Assembly (NCBI GenBank): GCA_029339505.1
Contig: JAQISU010000070.1
Span: 2,597,501-2,661,500, forward strand
DNA from: Unio delphinus
Lineage: Eukaryota > Mollusca > Bivalvia > Unionida > Unionidae
Length of the DNA: 64,000 nt
Direction of reading: 5' to 3'
A program made the translations under genes and the position numbers. Below the pieces are notes generated by a model that made no database searches, was not told where the DNA came from, and was given only the letters and a program-made list of their open reading frames with translations. Position 1 is the stretch's first letter. Each line of letters opens with the position of its first letter. Shown here in pieces: positions 13,860 through 27,640 of this stretch.

Positions 13860-15490
13860 TGCCTGCAACTGAATAAATTGTATGGTGTATCCATACAGTT
13901 AATACTTTAACCACAAAATTAATATTCTATGACATAAACTTGTATTGTGTATCCACACAGTTAATATGCTATGGCGTTACATGTAATGTGTATCCACACA
14001 GTTAATATTCTATCACATAACAATTATTGCGTATCCCACGTTTACTATGCTATAGAACGATATTTCTGATGTATCAGTACAGTTTTCGTATTAGTCAATG
14101 GCATTTACAGTGTATCGGTACAGTTTTTGTGTTAGTCAATGGCATTTATAGTGTATCGGTACAGTTTTTGTGTTAGTCAATGGCATTTACAGTGTATCGG
14201 TACAGTTTTTGTGTTAGTCAATGGCATTTACAGTGTATCGGTACAGTTTTTGTGTTAGTCAATGGCATTTACAGTGTATTGGTACAGTTTTTGTGTTAGT
14301 CAATGGCATTTACAGTGTATCCATACAGTTACTAAATTATTCCTTGACATTTATATGGTGTGTACATCCAGTTACTATGCTATTCCATGACATTTATTAC
14401 AGTTACTATGGTGTGAATGACATGTATGCTGAATCAATGCAGATACTATATTTAAAAAGCATTTATGGCGTACCCATACAGTTACTATGCTAATTAATGA
14501 CATATATCGTGAATGACATTTATGGTGCATCCGTTGAGCTACTATGCTATTCCATGAAATTTATGGTGCATCCGTACAGTTACTATGTTATTCCATGACA
14601 TTTATGGTGCATCCGTAAAGTTACTATGTTATTGCATGACATTGATGGTGCATTCGTACAGTTACTATGCTATTTCATGACATTTATTGGTGCATCGGTA
14701 CAGCTGCTATGTTATTCCATGACATGTATGGTGCATACGTAGAGTTACTATGTTATTCCATGACATTTATGGTACATCCGTACAGTTACTATGTTATTCC
14801 ATGACATTTATGGTGCATCCGTACAGTTACTATGTTATTCCATGACATTTATGGTGCATCCGTACAGTTGCTATGCTATTTCATGACATTTATGGTGCAT
14901 CCGTACAGTTACTATGTTAGTTCATGACATTGATGGTGCATCCGTACAGTTACTATGCTATTCCATGACATTTATGGTGCATCCGTACAGTTACTATGCT
15001 ATTTCATGACATTTATGTTATATCAATACGATTAATATACTATTCCATGATATTTAGGGTGCATCTGTACTATTTGCTATTCCAAGACATTTAGTATGCA
15101 TCCATACTGTTACTATGCTATTACATGACATTTAGCATGTACCCACACATTTAATATGGCGTATGTACACATTTACTATGTAGCATCCACACATTTACTA
15201 TGTAGCATCCACACATGTACAATAGGTGTATCCACACAGTTACTATGGTGTATCCATACTGTTACTATGGTGTATTCACACTGTTGCTATGGTGTATCCA
15301 CACAGTTACTATGGTGTATCCACACTGTTACTATGGTGTATTCACACTGTTACTATGGTGTATCCACACTGTTACTATGGTGTATTCACACTGTTACTAT
15401 GGTGTATTCACACTGTTACTATGGTGTATCCACACTGTTACTATGGTGTATCCACACTGTTACTATGGTGTATTCACACCGTTGCTATAG
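13860..15490. repeat. Compound satellite: 41-bp units passing into 22-bp units
   Basis: Three neighbouring arrays share a core related to TACAGTTACTATG and GGTGTATCC. Copies at 14084-14325 have period 41 (GTGTTAGTCAATGGCATTTA). Copies at 14480-15150 also have period 41 (CATGACATTTATGGTGCATC then CGTACAGTTACTATG). From 15226 to 15485 the unit shrinks to about 22 bp (ACTGTTACTATGGTGTATTC). All three forward frames are open across the last part, which explains several apparent long reading frames. Confidence 0.9.
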
Positions 15491-16777
15491 GAGCATCGTG
15501 TAATGATGCTTTACATGCTGAAGAAAACTCTTAAACTCTATATTTTCAAGGCTTAGACTTCGTTGCAGTTTGTATGATAAACATATTATTGATTTCAAGT
15601 GTACTTGTTTAAAAAGCTACATTCTCCGCATTATACCAAATAACTTAATTTCTAGAGAAAAGTATTTGCCAACATTGCAAGGAGTCACAAGGATTGACAT
15701 TAAAGACAACATTTCGGTCTGAAAGGGCCACTGATTTAGTAAAAGGAAATGGATTTATTTATTGCGGTATACATTTATTCGCCTTAGAATTCAGATTTTG
15801 TTTCTCAGTATTTTCCGTATTTCCAGACTATTTACAACTCAGTATAATTTGTAACAAGCTGCTCTCACTAACGCATGGGTTCTAAATAAAAATCGCATGG
15901 TTAATGTCTTCGGATTACTTCGGATTACTTCATCAGATTCTGAATTATACCCAAATCCTGGTTATATCGGTTGAATTCTATCGTTAAGTGAGAAAAATAT
16001 GACATATTTAACGTATTTGATGCATTTGGTGGTTGATTTATGAATTATAATCTTTTGTGCAATGAGAATCAGTATCACTATCTCATGCCTTCAACATTTT
16101 CTTTATTGGTACCGCGGACGTTTCTACACTCATCAGTAATGTTGACACATACATCACATTAATATGCACGATCCTAAAACAAATCCGTGTTTTTTGCCGA
16201 AACGATGACGTCGTTTCCTAGAAATTAATTAAAAACTCAAAACACTGAAACTTAAATGTGACGGAGATATGAAGAAACCAATCTGACTGGTTTTTTTTTC
16301 GTAACGTTGTAGCGTGGAAACATGCTGTTATAATACTCAATGCTTGTAAACCATTATTTGGTTCTTTCAATTCTCATCTCAAATAATAGTAAACCAATCC
16401 TAAACCCTTGAATTCTATTCTATTATTATAATTTGTAAACGATACGTTACAAAACTAATGTGCAATCAAATGAAATGCTCATAAAAAACGTAATTTTTCT
16501 TACTGTTATTATCTGGAATATTGTGTGACTGATTCCCTTACTGTTATTATCTGGAATATTGTGTGACTGAATACGAAACATTAACCCCTTAACATATCGG
16601 TATTAGTCTGTATTACCGGATATACTCGCGTATAACTCGAGTTGAAAAGCAAACAACACATATCCTGACTTGATGTTGCAGAATGCATCGTCGTTCGTTC
16701 AGGGTCTTAGCTTTTGAAAATACTGGTTATTCCTAACATACTGCACAGCCGTAGAGATGGATCTGTGAAGTTTGCAA

Positions 16778-16967
16778 CTGGACTAGTCTAATAAACAACT
16801 AGACTAGTCTAATAAACAACTGGACTAGTCTAATAAACAACTAGACTAGTCTAATAAACAACTAGACTAGTCTAATAAACAACTAGACTAGTCTAATAAA
16901 CAACTGGACTAGTCTAATAAACAACTGGACTAGTCTAATAAACAACTGGACTAGTCTAATAAACAAG
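16778..16967. repeat. 21-bp minisatellite, 9 copies
   Basis: The unit AACTGGACTAGTCTAATAAAC varies between ACTGGAC and ACTAGAC. It contains the palindrome ACTAGT in each copy. Confidence 0.95.
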
Positions 16968-19273
16968 TCTATAAGGGGTACAGGCTATTAGTCTACTGAA
17001 GTTTTGTAATGGCCTCAATGGATATTCCTTATCAGACATTAGAAGTAATTTCCCACATTGATTTTACTTTACAATCAAAGTTATTTAAATAATGACTGAC
17101 ACTTATAAATATGTATGATTGAAAATAGACTATATTTATATGCTTTTATCTGTATTTTAATCCGACTGTTTATCGTGCTTGTAAATTGATGTACTGAATG
17201 CAGTAATAACAGTCTTTGAAATAAGTGGCTTTTCATATGTATTCCGTCGACATGCATTGAGTAAAGTGCGGTTAAGTTTAACTGAGCTGAAATGTTACCT
17301 CTGCCGTGCAATGTACAGTCAAGAACGTAATTAATGCATGAATGTATAGCACAGGGAGAGATGTAAAACATGTATGCCCTTTGGAAGGTCTGAAAAACGA
17401 GCTTAAGAAGACGCTGTGAACAGCAGGTTAGACATCAATATCGGGGATAACTTTGGTTGAATCAATTGCTTGATTATTTGATATATTTCATTCTTGCGTC
17501 ATTCATTCTATCCTCCCCCTATTCAGAAAGTAAGGTAATGTTCATCAATTCATTTATTTTAAAATGAAGATGTAGGATGCATAATCATAATATATATTTA
17601 TTGTATTTTTTGGGAAACAATTTTTACAATAGTGCAGATTATTAAAGGTATGGTAGATTGCGAAGGATATTGTTCTAGATGTTTTGGTTTCGTCCTATAT
17701 CAACGGAAATATTTTCTTCTACATTTGACGATGCGACGTTTGTAACTCCAAGACTATTCTACCTCAATGTGATGTCAGATAGCAAATGCTTCTTCAGAGG
17801 TATTTCAATGCCATGAAACCATCAAAGGTTAAAACGCAAACATAACCAAGGAAAAATGACACACGACACTGTCAAATGAAAACAACATTTGGATACATCG
17901 TTCCATTAGTGCATGTTACAAGCATGGCAATACTGCCATAGTCCGTTCAACTCAGCATCGCAAATGATATCAACGACGTTTGTGACTTTTCACGTGAGCC
18001 TCTGATAACGTAGCTAAGTTACTGAATTAGTTTTGCGTACGAATGTTTTTAACACCATTTGTATCAACATACAGGGAAACACTACTCGTTTGATATATCT
18101 TAAAAAGAGTGATCCGTGTACGCGAAATCGATCATATTGGCCTTCGAGTAATGTACGAGGTCAAGTTTGATAGAGGACAAGGCAGGTGTGGGAAACATCA
18201 CGTGTCCTAGATCAGTGATCCCCAACCTTTTTATCGCCGCGGACCGGTCAACGTTTGATAATTTTACCGCGGCCCGCTGAGGGGTGGGGGTGGGGTGGGG
18301 GCACGTTGTTTGTTTATATTTTAGATTGTTTTGATTTAATAATTTTAATTTAATTGTATTTGTATCTAAAACCGCCCCGATATCACGATATTTTGCGCAT
18401 GCGCGGTATTGGTGCGGCTTTAGGTGACGTCTCTCAGCTCCCGGTTAACCTCTCGTCCATGGAAAGTCGCACAAACCCGAGAGAAATACACCACAGTAAA
18501 TAAAATGGAAAGAATTTAATGTTCCTTGGGCGGCCCGGTACCATTTGATCCACGGACCGGTACCGGTCCGCGGCCCGGGGGTTGGGGAGCACTGTCTTAA
18601 GGGACCTGAAGGACAAAAAAAGTTTTGTAGGTATTACAACTTGAACTAGAGAGTAGGTCATGTTGACTCTGGCATCAGATCCTCAAATAAATAAATTAAA
18701 AAAATAAACAATAAAATAAACTTATAAGAAATGTGACATAGACTGCTTGCAAAAGAGTCAAAAGGCGTGATCTGAAAAAGTTGGATCCAAATTGTAATCC
18801 GGTGACATTTATTACTTTCGGTCAATACACACCCATATAGCCAAATCTAGTTTTATAGCATTTCTTCCTCCTTCATTTTGGCGATGAGACATAAGATAGA
18901 TTAGTTATTTTTTTCAAGGAAATTGTTCGGTCTTTAGAATAGGCGCATTTCGGCGTGGCCGTTCGTTTGTGTGTAATTTTGGCTACTGTGCACAGTGAGT
19001 GATTTGACATTGTTGCTGGCCCGGAAGTGAAATCTGTGACCCACTGCACATGGTTTTGTGTACAGTCCAGACACTCCAAACAATGCAAGTTACCTGTGTA
19101 GAAGTACTTCAATGGGATTTCATATTTGAATATATGATGCTAAATTAACATATGATTTATTATTATTTGGACGAAATTAAAAAATAACAAAAATCAGTAC
19201 TGACAAGCAACTGTACAGAGCATATAGGAACAAAAAATATGATCTGAGTTTTATATTATAGTATTCACTTTAG

Positions 19274-19313
19274 TGTGTGTGTGTGTGTGTGTGTATGTGT
19301 GTGTGTGTGTGTG
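19274..19313. repeat. (GT)n microsatellite
   Basis: A GT run with one interruption, lying directly at the A/T-rich tail end of the adjacent reverse-oriented SINE. Confidence 0.95.
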
Positions 19314-19606
19314 TGATTTGGATTTTTAACGTAGCTTTAACAATTTTTCAGTCATATCGCAACGATGTCTGCAGTGTGACAGTTTATAGTGATGTCTACC
19401 TCTGGGGCATCATACCGTAGACATGTAGCTTGATGTCCTACCCAGTCACATTATACTGACCCCTAACCTCTTAATGCTGTGCGCCAAACAAGGCAGCTGT
19501 TGGTAACAATTTTGTAAGTCTTTAGTATGACTCGACCTCAGATCGAACCCACGACCTCCCGCATCCGATGCTGACGCTCTAACCAATAGGCCACCGTATC
19601 GCTCTT
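19314..19606 (-). mobile_element. tRNA-derived SINE, copy 1
   Basis: On the minus strand this copy runs from a tRNA-like head (GGTGGCCTATTGGTTAGAGC, with an RNA polymerase III box A at about 19595) to a tail near 19314 matching ACTGAAAAATTGTTAAAGCT. The body matches the copies at 26063-26380 and 35662-35910. It sits inside the hAT-like element, so it is a later insertion. Confidence 0.82.
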
Positions 19607-19937
19607 TACTTTGTTAGATTATCACCAAAACGTTTTGGCAATAACATATCTATGCACTTATGGTTTTGTTTTGTTGTATTTAACGCCATTTTCCTCACAT
19701 GATAAGCTATACACGATGGCCAATAACAACTGGTGGAGGATGAACCCAGGGAAAAAAAAACTATCCGACGGGAAACTACTGGCAAGCTTTCTTACATACC
19801 CACATTGCCCGAATTCTATACTCGAACTAACTCACGCCACCTGGGTCACATGCGAAATAGCATTTCGGCCCGGTACTATTTGACCCACGGACCGGTATCG
19901 GTGCGCGGCCCGGGGGTTGGGGACCACTGTCCTAGAT

Positions 19938-21540
19938 AAACAAACTTGGTCTCCTTATTAGACATTGGTCATGTGGGTTTGAGCGAACATCGCCAAAACT
20001 GCATGCTGACATTACTACACTGGTCTCTGACAAAAAAACATACTTCAAATTGGGCTGAATACTTCAACAACATCCCTAATCAAGAATCAGTTGTCAGTCA
20101 GGACGCATTCGATCTTGAATTCATGTATCTCTTGATCACCAACGCTCAGTGGGACTGAAAAACAAATTGGTCAGCTCAGCTGTCAAATGACAAAGATTTT
20201 GGAGTAGTTTTTACGAGCCGAAGTTTACAGTCTCGCAAATGGCACATAAACTGTTTGAACGTGTCCAGTCAATGTTCACTGAAGGACATTTATACCAAGG
20301 GTTCAAAGATGCATCCATCGCCGACGTATAATGCAGAAAGTCAACAGACTATTCTGAGATAACCATCCATCAATCACTCTGAGGTCAATAACCGCAAATG
20401 TCGCTCTAGAATTCTGCTGAATTGCATTGTGCCGCACAACGATCAAGGACTCCTTCCTGAGACTCAATGCAGCTTCAGGAAAGAATGAGGGAACACACAT
20501 TGCAACTCGTCAACCCCCCCCCCCCCCCCCGAACAATTAAAGGATGAAAACTCCATCCAGTACACAACATCACCGTCCTGATAAATGTATTTGATACAGT
20601 CAGCTGATGAAGACAAAATGTGCTTGCTAACTGAAATTCATCGTGATACTTCGGCATGTCGGTGACGACGTGCTTGCTTGTGTCATGGACCAATGCAATC
20701 CATCTTACATATTCCCAGTTAAGCTCGTTAATGTGAGGAGGCTCGAGTCGAAGACGATGTTACAGAAAGTTACTGTTTCTTCCTCTGATTTACTGACGTA
20801 TGTTCTTTGAAATCTGAATCTTACATACAACAGAGAATGGATTATTTCTTCTCAGCTTATAACACTTTCGTTCTCACAATCAGCATCAAGAAGGCAAAGG
20901 AGATAAAATTTACTATCACAATTAAAACCCAAATCCTCCTCACAGTGGACACCTTCTACATCAGTGAGCACCCACTCCCGAACATCTAAAATCCACTTTG
21001 TTACCGACATTGCTGAATGCATTTGAAGTCTGGATAATGCTGATACGTCATGCCAGGAACCTAGAGCATGTGTATATGGTCTGCCTGAGGAAATTGATGA
21101 GAATGCAATTGCAAGACAGGATGTCTCAGACGGTCGGGTATTTTAAGCATCTACAGATGTGATCGGCAGGCCACATCACCAAGGTGCACAAGAGAGACTA
21201 CTAAAGTTCTTTATCGAGATATGATGGAAGGAAAGCAATGACAGTGTGGTCAAAAGAGACGGTTCAAAGATTCCGAGGAGTCTTCCTTGAAACACTTCAA
21301 TATTGACTCTGAGTCTTGGGAAGATCTGGCATATGATTGATCTACTTCGGGCATTCTCATCCACAATAGAGCTACTGACTTTGAACTAAGGAGACGTGCG
21401 GAGATAGCATAGAAGCGTGGGCAGCTTAAGTTAAGAACAGGACCACGTCCTCTATTGATGAAGTAAACCCAAGCGGCTTCTGCTGTCCAGTCGACCTCAT
21501 TACAGTTCAGATTGTGTTCCAACATAAACCGAATCAGTCA
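19938..21540 (+). mobile_element. LINE relic (reverse transcriptase to 3' end)
   Basis: Degraded open stretches in changing frames encode pieces typical of a LINE ORF2. These are a NWAEYFNNI block before the RT, a DNHPSI-type RT region near 20360, an RLNAASGK block near 20465, and an AGHIT block with the RFRGVFLE-type tail near 21165-21300. Many stops and a C-run interrupt it. The hAT-like element ends exactly where this relic resumes, so the hAT probably landed inside it. Confidence 0.7.
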
Positions 21541-23186
21541 ATGATCTTTGAGCTGCTCTAAGGACAAACAACATACAACAATAATCATTTCATGCCAGCC
21601 TTAGGTGTCCTAAGATAAAATTCAATGTTAAATGTATGTTTTGTTCTATGTACATATTACATCTAATCCCTATGTACGGAAAACTGGTAAAAGACAATAC
21701 ATCTGCCTTGAGCTACTTCGATGTTGTGAATGTTTGAGAAAAGGACATACGTGTGTTCTTGGGGAAACAATTCCTTAAATGACTGGTGTCTTTGACGCTA
21801 AGAAAACATTTCTGAACCGGTCAGATAGATAACCTCTTCTACTGGTGTCACAAAATGGAACCGCCCAGATCGATCATATTACATGCTGTTGTCATGAAAC
21901 TGGATTTTCAAGAGATACAATTATATGTGGATGTCATGAAACAGAACCGCTAATAGATCATATTACATGCTGGTGTCATGAAACGGAACCGATGTGATAG
22001 ATACATTATATGTTGTCATAAAATGAAGCCGCTCAGACAGATAGAGGGTAACTGAGGTTTTGGGTTCATATATAGATGATATTTGTTTCCACATTAATAA
22101 TGGTGTATTTCACCGTGTGGTGCCCGAAAAGTGATATTTTAACTAGAGGCAAAGCCACGAATTAAGATATATAGATTTATGGCAGCACAAGATGAAATAT
22201 ATGCGGCATTAGCGTAAGAAAAAAAATATTTCTATTATAATCCAAACTTGCTCAGGAATTAAAGATTAGAAGATTAAACTCGGTCTTCGCACTACACGCA
22301 CCTGTCTCCATTTTCGTAAATTCATTTAACTTGTATAGCCTGATGAATTTATTTTATAAACGATTACTTTTCCTATCTTAATATCAGTAGATTTATATTT
22401 ATTTCTTCTAGCACACAAAGTACACTTTTTGGAGTGGCAGGTATATTTTTTTAAAATACATACAATCAAACTTCCCATGACGGAATATCTTATATTTGTA
22501 CATGTGAAAGTGTAAGGATATATGTTTCATATGCAAAAAATATAGGAATGAAACAATATGAAACTTATTTCGCCAATAAGTCACTCTATTTCCCGTGTAA
22601 ATTTATTATTAAAGGAAATATGTCATGAGTGAAGTCGAGCAGTGTATTGTATTAGAATAGTTTTCATAAGTTATTTGCTCAATGTTATAACTCTTTCTAC
22701 AATTATCTGCAGGAAAAACACTCCAGTTTAAGGATGCGTTGAAACAATGATAACAAAAGACCCAAGTGTTTCGCATAGGACTAACATGCAAATCCATTTG
22801 GCTTACATTCTTCTATATCTATTAGAGTTTTAGTCTGTAACTAACAACGCAACTTCAAACATGTTTACGCATCATGAGCTTTCTTTTTAGTTCTAGTGTC
22901 ATATTTAAACATCCACATTTGTCTTTCTTTCTTTGTGGGATGCGTGCCAAACACAAGATCGTGCGTAACAAACTCGCAACTGCATTTAAACTTTTAAAAA
23001 ATACTTTTACGTATTTTTTCTTTTGAAACTTTCTTTAAACCTAGCTCATGAAAATTGATTTTATATTTTCGACTTATTTATTCCCGTCCTAGGACGGGTA
23101 ATGATCCTAGTTAGTTAGCCCAATTAGTTAAATAATATTGTGATGGCTTAGACATGCGTAACGAAGATTTTCCTACATAATTGCAG

Positions 23187-23326
23187 TGAACAGCAACAAT
23201 GACACCGAAATAACGTGTGAGAAGGGCTATCGTCTCAACGTTACCGTACGCAATCAGGACTGCATAGACAAGGATGGACATGACGTTTGTCATGGTGGTG
23301 GACACTGTGTCACTAATATGCATCAG
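23187..23326 (+). CDS. Exon 2: end of cupredoxin-like domain and start of an EGF-like module
   Basis: The acceptor ends TTGCAG and the donor is GTAATT. Entry phase 1 matches exon 1 and exit is phase 0. The 46 full codons begin NSNNDTEITCEKGYRLNVTV, the last strand of a cupredoxin, where the disulfide Cys is kept. At the end of exon 1 the usual copper-ligand Cys after YFI is absent, which suggests a non-copper fold like early nodulins or ephrins. The exon ends with a Cys-rich segment containing HDVCHGGGHCV, the first half of an EGF-like domain completed in exon 3. Confidence 0.72.
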
Positions 23327-25186
23327 GTAATTACAAATCAGTTATTTTATTTAACAGCACGAGAAGGATGTGATTAGTAGGACGGAATCAGAATAACGAG
23401 TTCCATCCTGCATAGAGAAGTTATGTATATTTATCAAACGATCTGAGACGAGAGATAAGTATTTTATTTGAACTCTTACAGAAGATTAACAGTAAACACT
23501 TTGTTGTTAAAAACGGCATCTGACAAATCGTAAAAGAGAGTTTATTTGTTTACTATATCAAGTTAGTCTCATAACATTACATTATTTTAAGCGTGGACCT
23601 TTTTTGAGTAGTCCTTTAAAAAAACCTTGTCACTTTTTTTAAAATCAAATATCGTAACAAACTTACCGTTGCAAAACATGTGCAGCAATGCATTTAGGAA
23701 GAACTTTGTTCTACTGCATTGAATAGAAATCAGTGACACATGGTTAGACTAGATGTTAGCCAAGGCTAATGGAATGTTTGAAAACTCTTGACAGGATATT
23801 CATGTGAATATCTATGACGACATTTACATGGTACGACATTAGTCTCTGTTATAGTCTACATAGTCTACATAGTCTTTCAAATACTTGATTCATTTCTGAT
23901 TGAATGCAGTTTTGTTTAATGTTTTGCCTTCCATTTAGTTACCTATATCACTAATGCAGATTCAAGTATTTACCGGTGATCCCAGAAGTTTAGCTAGTAG
24001 TTCGTGAAATATCATTCGTTCCCATTAAGTTATGTCTGGTTTCATCGGAACAATGATATCCCAAATGTCGCTCTGTACTTTGTTGAAACAAGAAAACTGC
24101 ACCAAAGCTGCTTGAATAGCTTGATACAAAATCAAATAAATAAAATTTAAACTTTGCAATGTTTTAGCAGTTGAAAATTAGGTGAATGTTAGTAGGTATA
24201 TTGTATTTATTTGCTTACAAAATATTAAATTAAACTTTCATACAGATATCTGACTGAAATTTGGCGAAGTACATACTGTAATAACTTTGGAGTAAGTGTT
24301 AGTGAATTTGAACCATGCTTGGGTCGTTAGTAGTGATTTTGGGTACAAGCCGAATGACTGTCCCTGGCCTGGAGTAACATAGTCCATATTAAAATTCAGT
24401 GGTGTATACAAGTAGTGTGATTGAAAAGGCAGCATTTATGGTTGGAAATCAGTAAATTATAGAATGGAATCAATAAGTTGTAACTTGGTAGGTACCGTTT
24501 ATGTGGCCATAGTGGAAAATTGGCGTATGTATATGAGTGTGATACGCCGGAAATTCTGTGGATGGACTGGCCTAGGGTCGCGCAGTTAAATATTTCCCAG
24601 TTAGTAAGGGAATACTGGTGTAATTTCTATGGCATGACAAGCTATCGGTACGGAAAACGGATGATAATGAAGAAAAACCATGTAAAGGTGCAGTTAATGG
24701 ACGTTTGGGCAAGTTGTCTCCTCTGGGTCGCCCATTGATTACAGCAAAGATTAATAATTATAGCAGACACGTCTTTCTTTCCATTTTACAACTTAAGTTG
24801 TATGGAAGTCTTTGGAAATTTGGGGAAAACATATGACTTCCAGCGTGACTCGCGCCAGGGTTTTGACACCGCTCGGTCAAGTGAATACCCCTGTGCTTGT
24901 AACAAGACATAACAAAATCATTAAGAGAGACACAGACTACAGGGCCTACATTATGTGACTTAATTAATTGAATTATTTCGTTTTTAGTCCATTATTCTGA
25001 AAACACATACAAATATTTACATTGTGATAATCTGTTATTATACTTCTCTTTTCTCTATCTGTTCTCACTTCCGCTTTCGAAAAAACAAAATAATAAGCAC
25101 ATCGCCGCGATTAATGGCTGCCCTGACGATTCGTTAGTTATTACTATAAGGGTTTCCAACACAATAAAATGACGTGATGCAACTAC

Positions 25187-25188
<2 letters not shown>

Positions 25189-25249
<61 letters not shown>
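25189..25249. repeat. (TA)n microsatellite
   Basis: A TA run of about 30 units in intron 2. Confidence 0.97.
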
Positions 25250-25251
<2 letters not shown>

Positions 25252-26062
25252 GAATACATGCAGTAAGCACTGGAACAAAATATGAACTATTCTCTACAAA
25301 ATTAAATTGAAGCAATTATTAACATTTTCAGAAAAGCACTGCAATAATAAATAATGAAGGTATGAACCTGTCACAAATGATAGATGCAAATCCAGATTTT
25401 ATATATAAGAAATATGGGGGTAAACATTGGTCTTCATTTATGCTACGTCGATTACACATGTTTTCGCAATATAATGTGTTTTGACAGCTCAGCTGTCGAT
25501 ATACAATGGTCCAAATAGAAACACCATCTGCTATTTCCTTTGAAGTCTGATAAAATAACTGAATTGAAATTAGTTGTAATTTTGAACTACCCTCAAGTGT
25601 GTTATTTGTACGACATCATAATAACTTAACTGTTTTCACAATAAATGGTATTTAAAGATCGGTGTAAGATGTACGTGTAAATATTATGCAGAGAAAAGTT
25701 TTGGTATAGTAAATTGGAGGTTCCCATGGTAACTATTAATTTTGGATGTCAACCACTTTAAGCTGAAAGTATCACAATATGGATTTAAACCCGTGACCAT
25801 TGAAGGGCTAAACAAATGTGTTATACTAAAGATATCAAGAACGCTACGGTTGAACTGTCAAATTCTTTATTTCGATCAGATACTGTCAAATTACAACGCT
25901 CTTGAAACTATTCTTCACAGCTTGTTATCAAGAGTGTCTTGAAAATCAGAGAAAACAGAATCACGTGTGTATAAACTAAGGCAAAGGAATCAGTTATTAG
26001 CTAATAACAAATAGTACACCAGTGTCATTGCCAATAAGACTTGTCGCTAAGACATTTTCCTA

Positions 26063-26380
26063 AAACCACTCCGGTGGCCTAATGGTTAGAGCGTCCGCCC
26101 CGGAAGCGGGAGGTCGTCGGTTCGATCCCCGGCCGAGTCATACCAAAGACTTACAAAAATGGTACTAACAGCTGCCTCGCTTGACGCTCAGCTTTAAGAG
26201 GTTAGTGTTAGGACTGGTCGGCCTGTGTGACTGGGTGAGACATCATGCTACATGTCTGCGGCATGATGTCTCAGTGCTAGACATCACTATAAACTGCCTC
26301 ACTGCAGACATCGTAGCGATATGACTGAAAAATTGTTAAAGCTACGTTAAAAATCCTAATCAAACAAACAAACAAACAAA
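26063..26380 (+). mobile_element. tRNA-derived SINE, copy 2 (best preserved)
   Basis: The head folds as a tRNA-like sequence with box A TGGCCTAATGG and box B GGTTCGATCCC. A body of about 230 bp follows, and the 3' end is an (AAAC)n tail. The insertion is flanked by the duplication ACATTTTCCTA (26052-26062 and 26380-26390). This is a SINE transcribed by RNA polymerase III, and a tRNA gene function is unlikely because the head has mismatches and continues into the body. Confidence 0.88.
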
Positions 26381-27640
26381 CATTTTCCTAACATATCATA
26401 ACAAAAAGTACACCAGTGTCATTGCCAATAAGACTTGTCGCTAAGACATTTTCCTAACATATCCATCCAAACAGACCTTGAGACAGAAACGTCAGATGAA
26501 ATGCCAAAATTGGATTAAAATCCGTTTTATTATGGATTGAGAGACATTAAAATCGCCATCGTCACTTTCCGATAAAAGTCGAAACAAATTGATTTCTATA
26601 ACAAAATGAGTAAGTTCACAGGCGAAAGTGATTAAGCTATTACAAATTGAAGTCAACACAAGAGATAGGTGCATTGTGTCCCCTATTAAAATCGGCTGTT
26701 TTCATTTAACCGGGACCTTGAAAGGCCGATGGCTTTCTGAGTGTTTAATTGTAATAAGCTTCCAGTTTTTTAATAACCAAATACTTCACCTAAAAAAAAA
26801 AAAACCACAAACTATATCAACACCAGAGCTTTCTTATTTTGAGCAGGCAAATGTAAATGTCAGTTAGAGATTCCAAGTATAGCAGATACTGACATAAACA
26901 GAAATGTCTGAACATATCAGTAAAGTCACATTCTTTAATTTATTTGTAGGATGCTGTATATAAGAATGGTAAAACGTTTACTTCTGGCATTAATGAACAC
27001 GTTTTCATAGAATACTGGAATTCCAGTCGTAAAAATAACAACTTGCATCTACCCACAATGACTTGCAAAAATGGCCGATATATGCAGGAAGTTTAGTATT
27101 TATGTTCGTCTTCAAAATTATGCTTCTTTGCAAACTTAGCACGTATGTACCTGCAACAATAACCATTCTCCCTTATAATTCAGGATCGCAGTTATCTACT
27201 TTAATTTTTTAAACATTTGTTTCCTTTTATTTTGTTATTTGTTTTGAATGGGAAGGGTATAACTATAAGGCAGTTGTTCTGAGCGAAATGTAACAACAAA
27301 TTTCCAAGAGAGATGAAGACTCTCCTCCTGACTTGAATTGCATGCTGTTTGAATAATGGAAACAAAAACGAACCAGATAACGAAAATACATGCAAATCCA
27401 GAAATTGTATACATTAAAAGCCGCAAAACAAATTAATATAAAATCTAAGCTGCTCTTCTCATTAGTTCTTTATATATTTTGTGCAAAACTTGTGAACTTC
27501 CTTGAACCCGCGTTAAAAAATACCGTCAACTTGCATTTCAATTTGACGAAATAATATGTGTTTGCATTCAAATTGTAAATAAAAAATTCCCTGATAAATT
27601 GTATCCAGTCCTTGTTCAAATTTATCAATATTATTTTTAG

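Larger units (their letters stand above)
18213..19929. mobile_element. hAT-like element with 8-bp target duplication
   Basis: The left end reads CAGTGATCCCCAACC and the right end GGTTGGGGACCACTG, giving inverted ends typical of hAT elements. The same 8-bp word TCCTAGAT precedes the left end (18205-18212) and follows the right end (19930-19937), a perfect target duplication of hAT length. A second right end (GGTTGGGGAGCACTG, ending at 18594) lies inside, so the right terminus is present twice, separated by about 1.3 kb that includes a SINE. No transposase reading frame is seen, so it is non-autonomous. Confidence 0.8.
6130..23186 (+). other. Intron 1 (17 kb), repeat-filled
   Basis: This lies between two phase-matched exons. 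Beyond the arrays and transposons listed separately it contains a 33-bp duplication at about 7770-7835, a 38-bp duplication at 16501-16576, a C-run at 20514-20530 and diverged repeats around GTCATGAAACGGAACC at 21850-22040. I see no further exon. Nothing identifiable stands out at 8400-10180, 12430-13850, 15540-16490, 17000-18200 or 22050-23180. Confidence 0.55.
23327..27640 (+). other. Intron 2 (4.3 kb)
   Basis: It contains a TA microsatellite (25189-25249) and a SINE (26063-26380). The segment around the SINE target is itself duplicated: GTACACCAGTGTCATTGCCA is found at about 26012 and 26410. Nothing else is recognisable. Confidence 0.6.

Noticed and set aside
26066..26145. tRNA gene
   Set aside because: Box A and box B are present, but the acceptor stem is poor and the sequence continues into a SINE body with an AAAC tail, target duplication and two more copies in the window.
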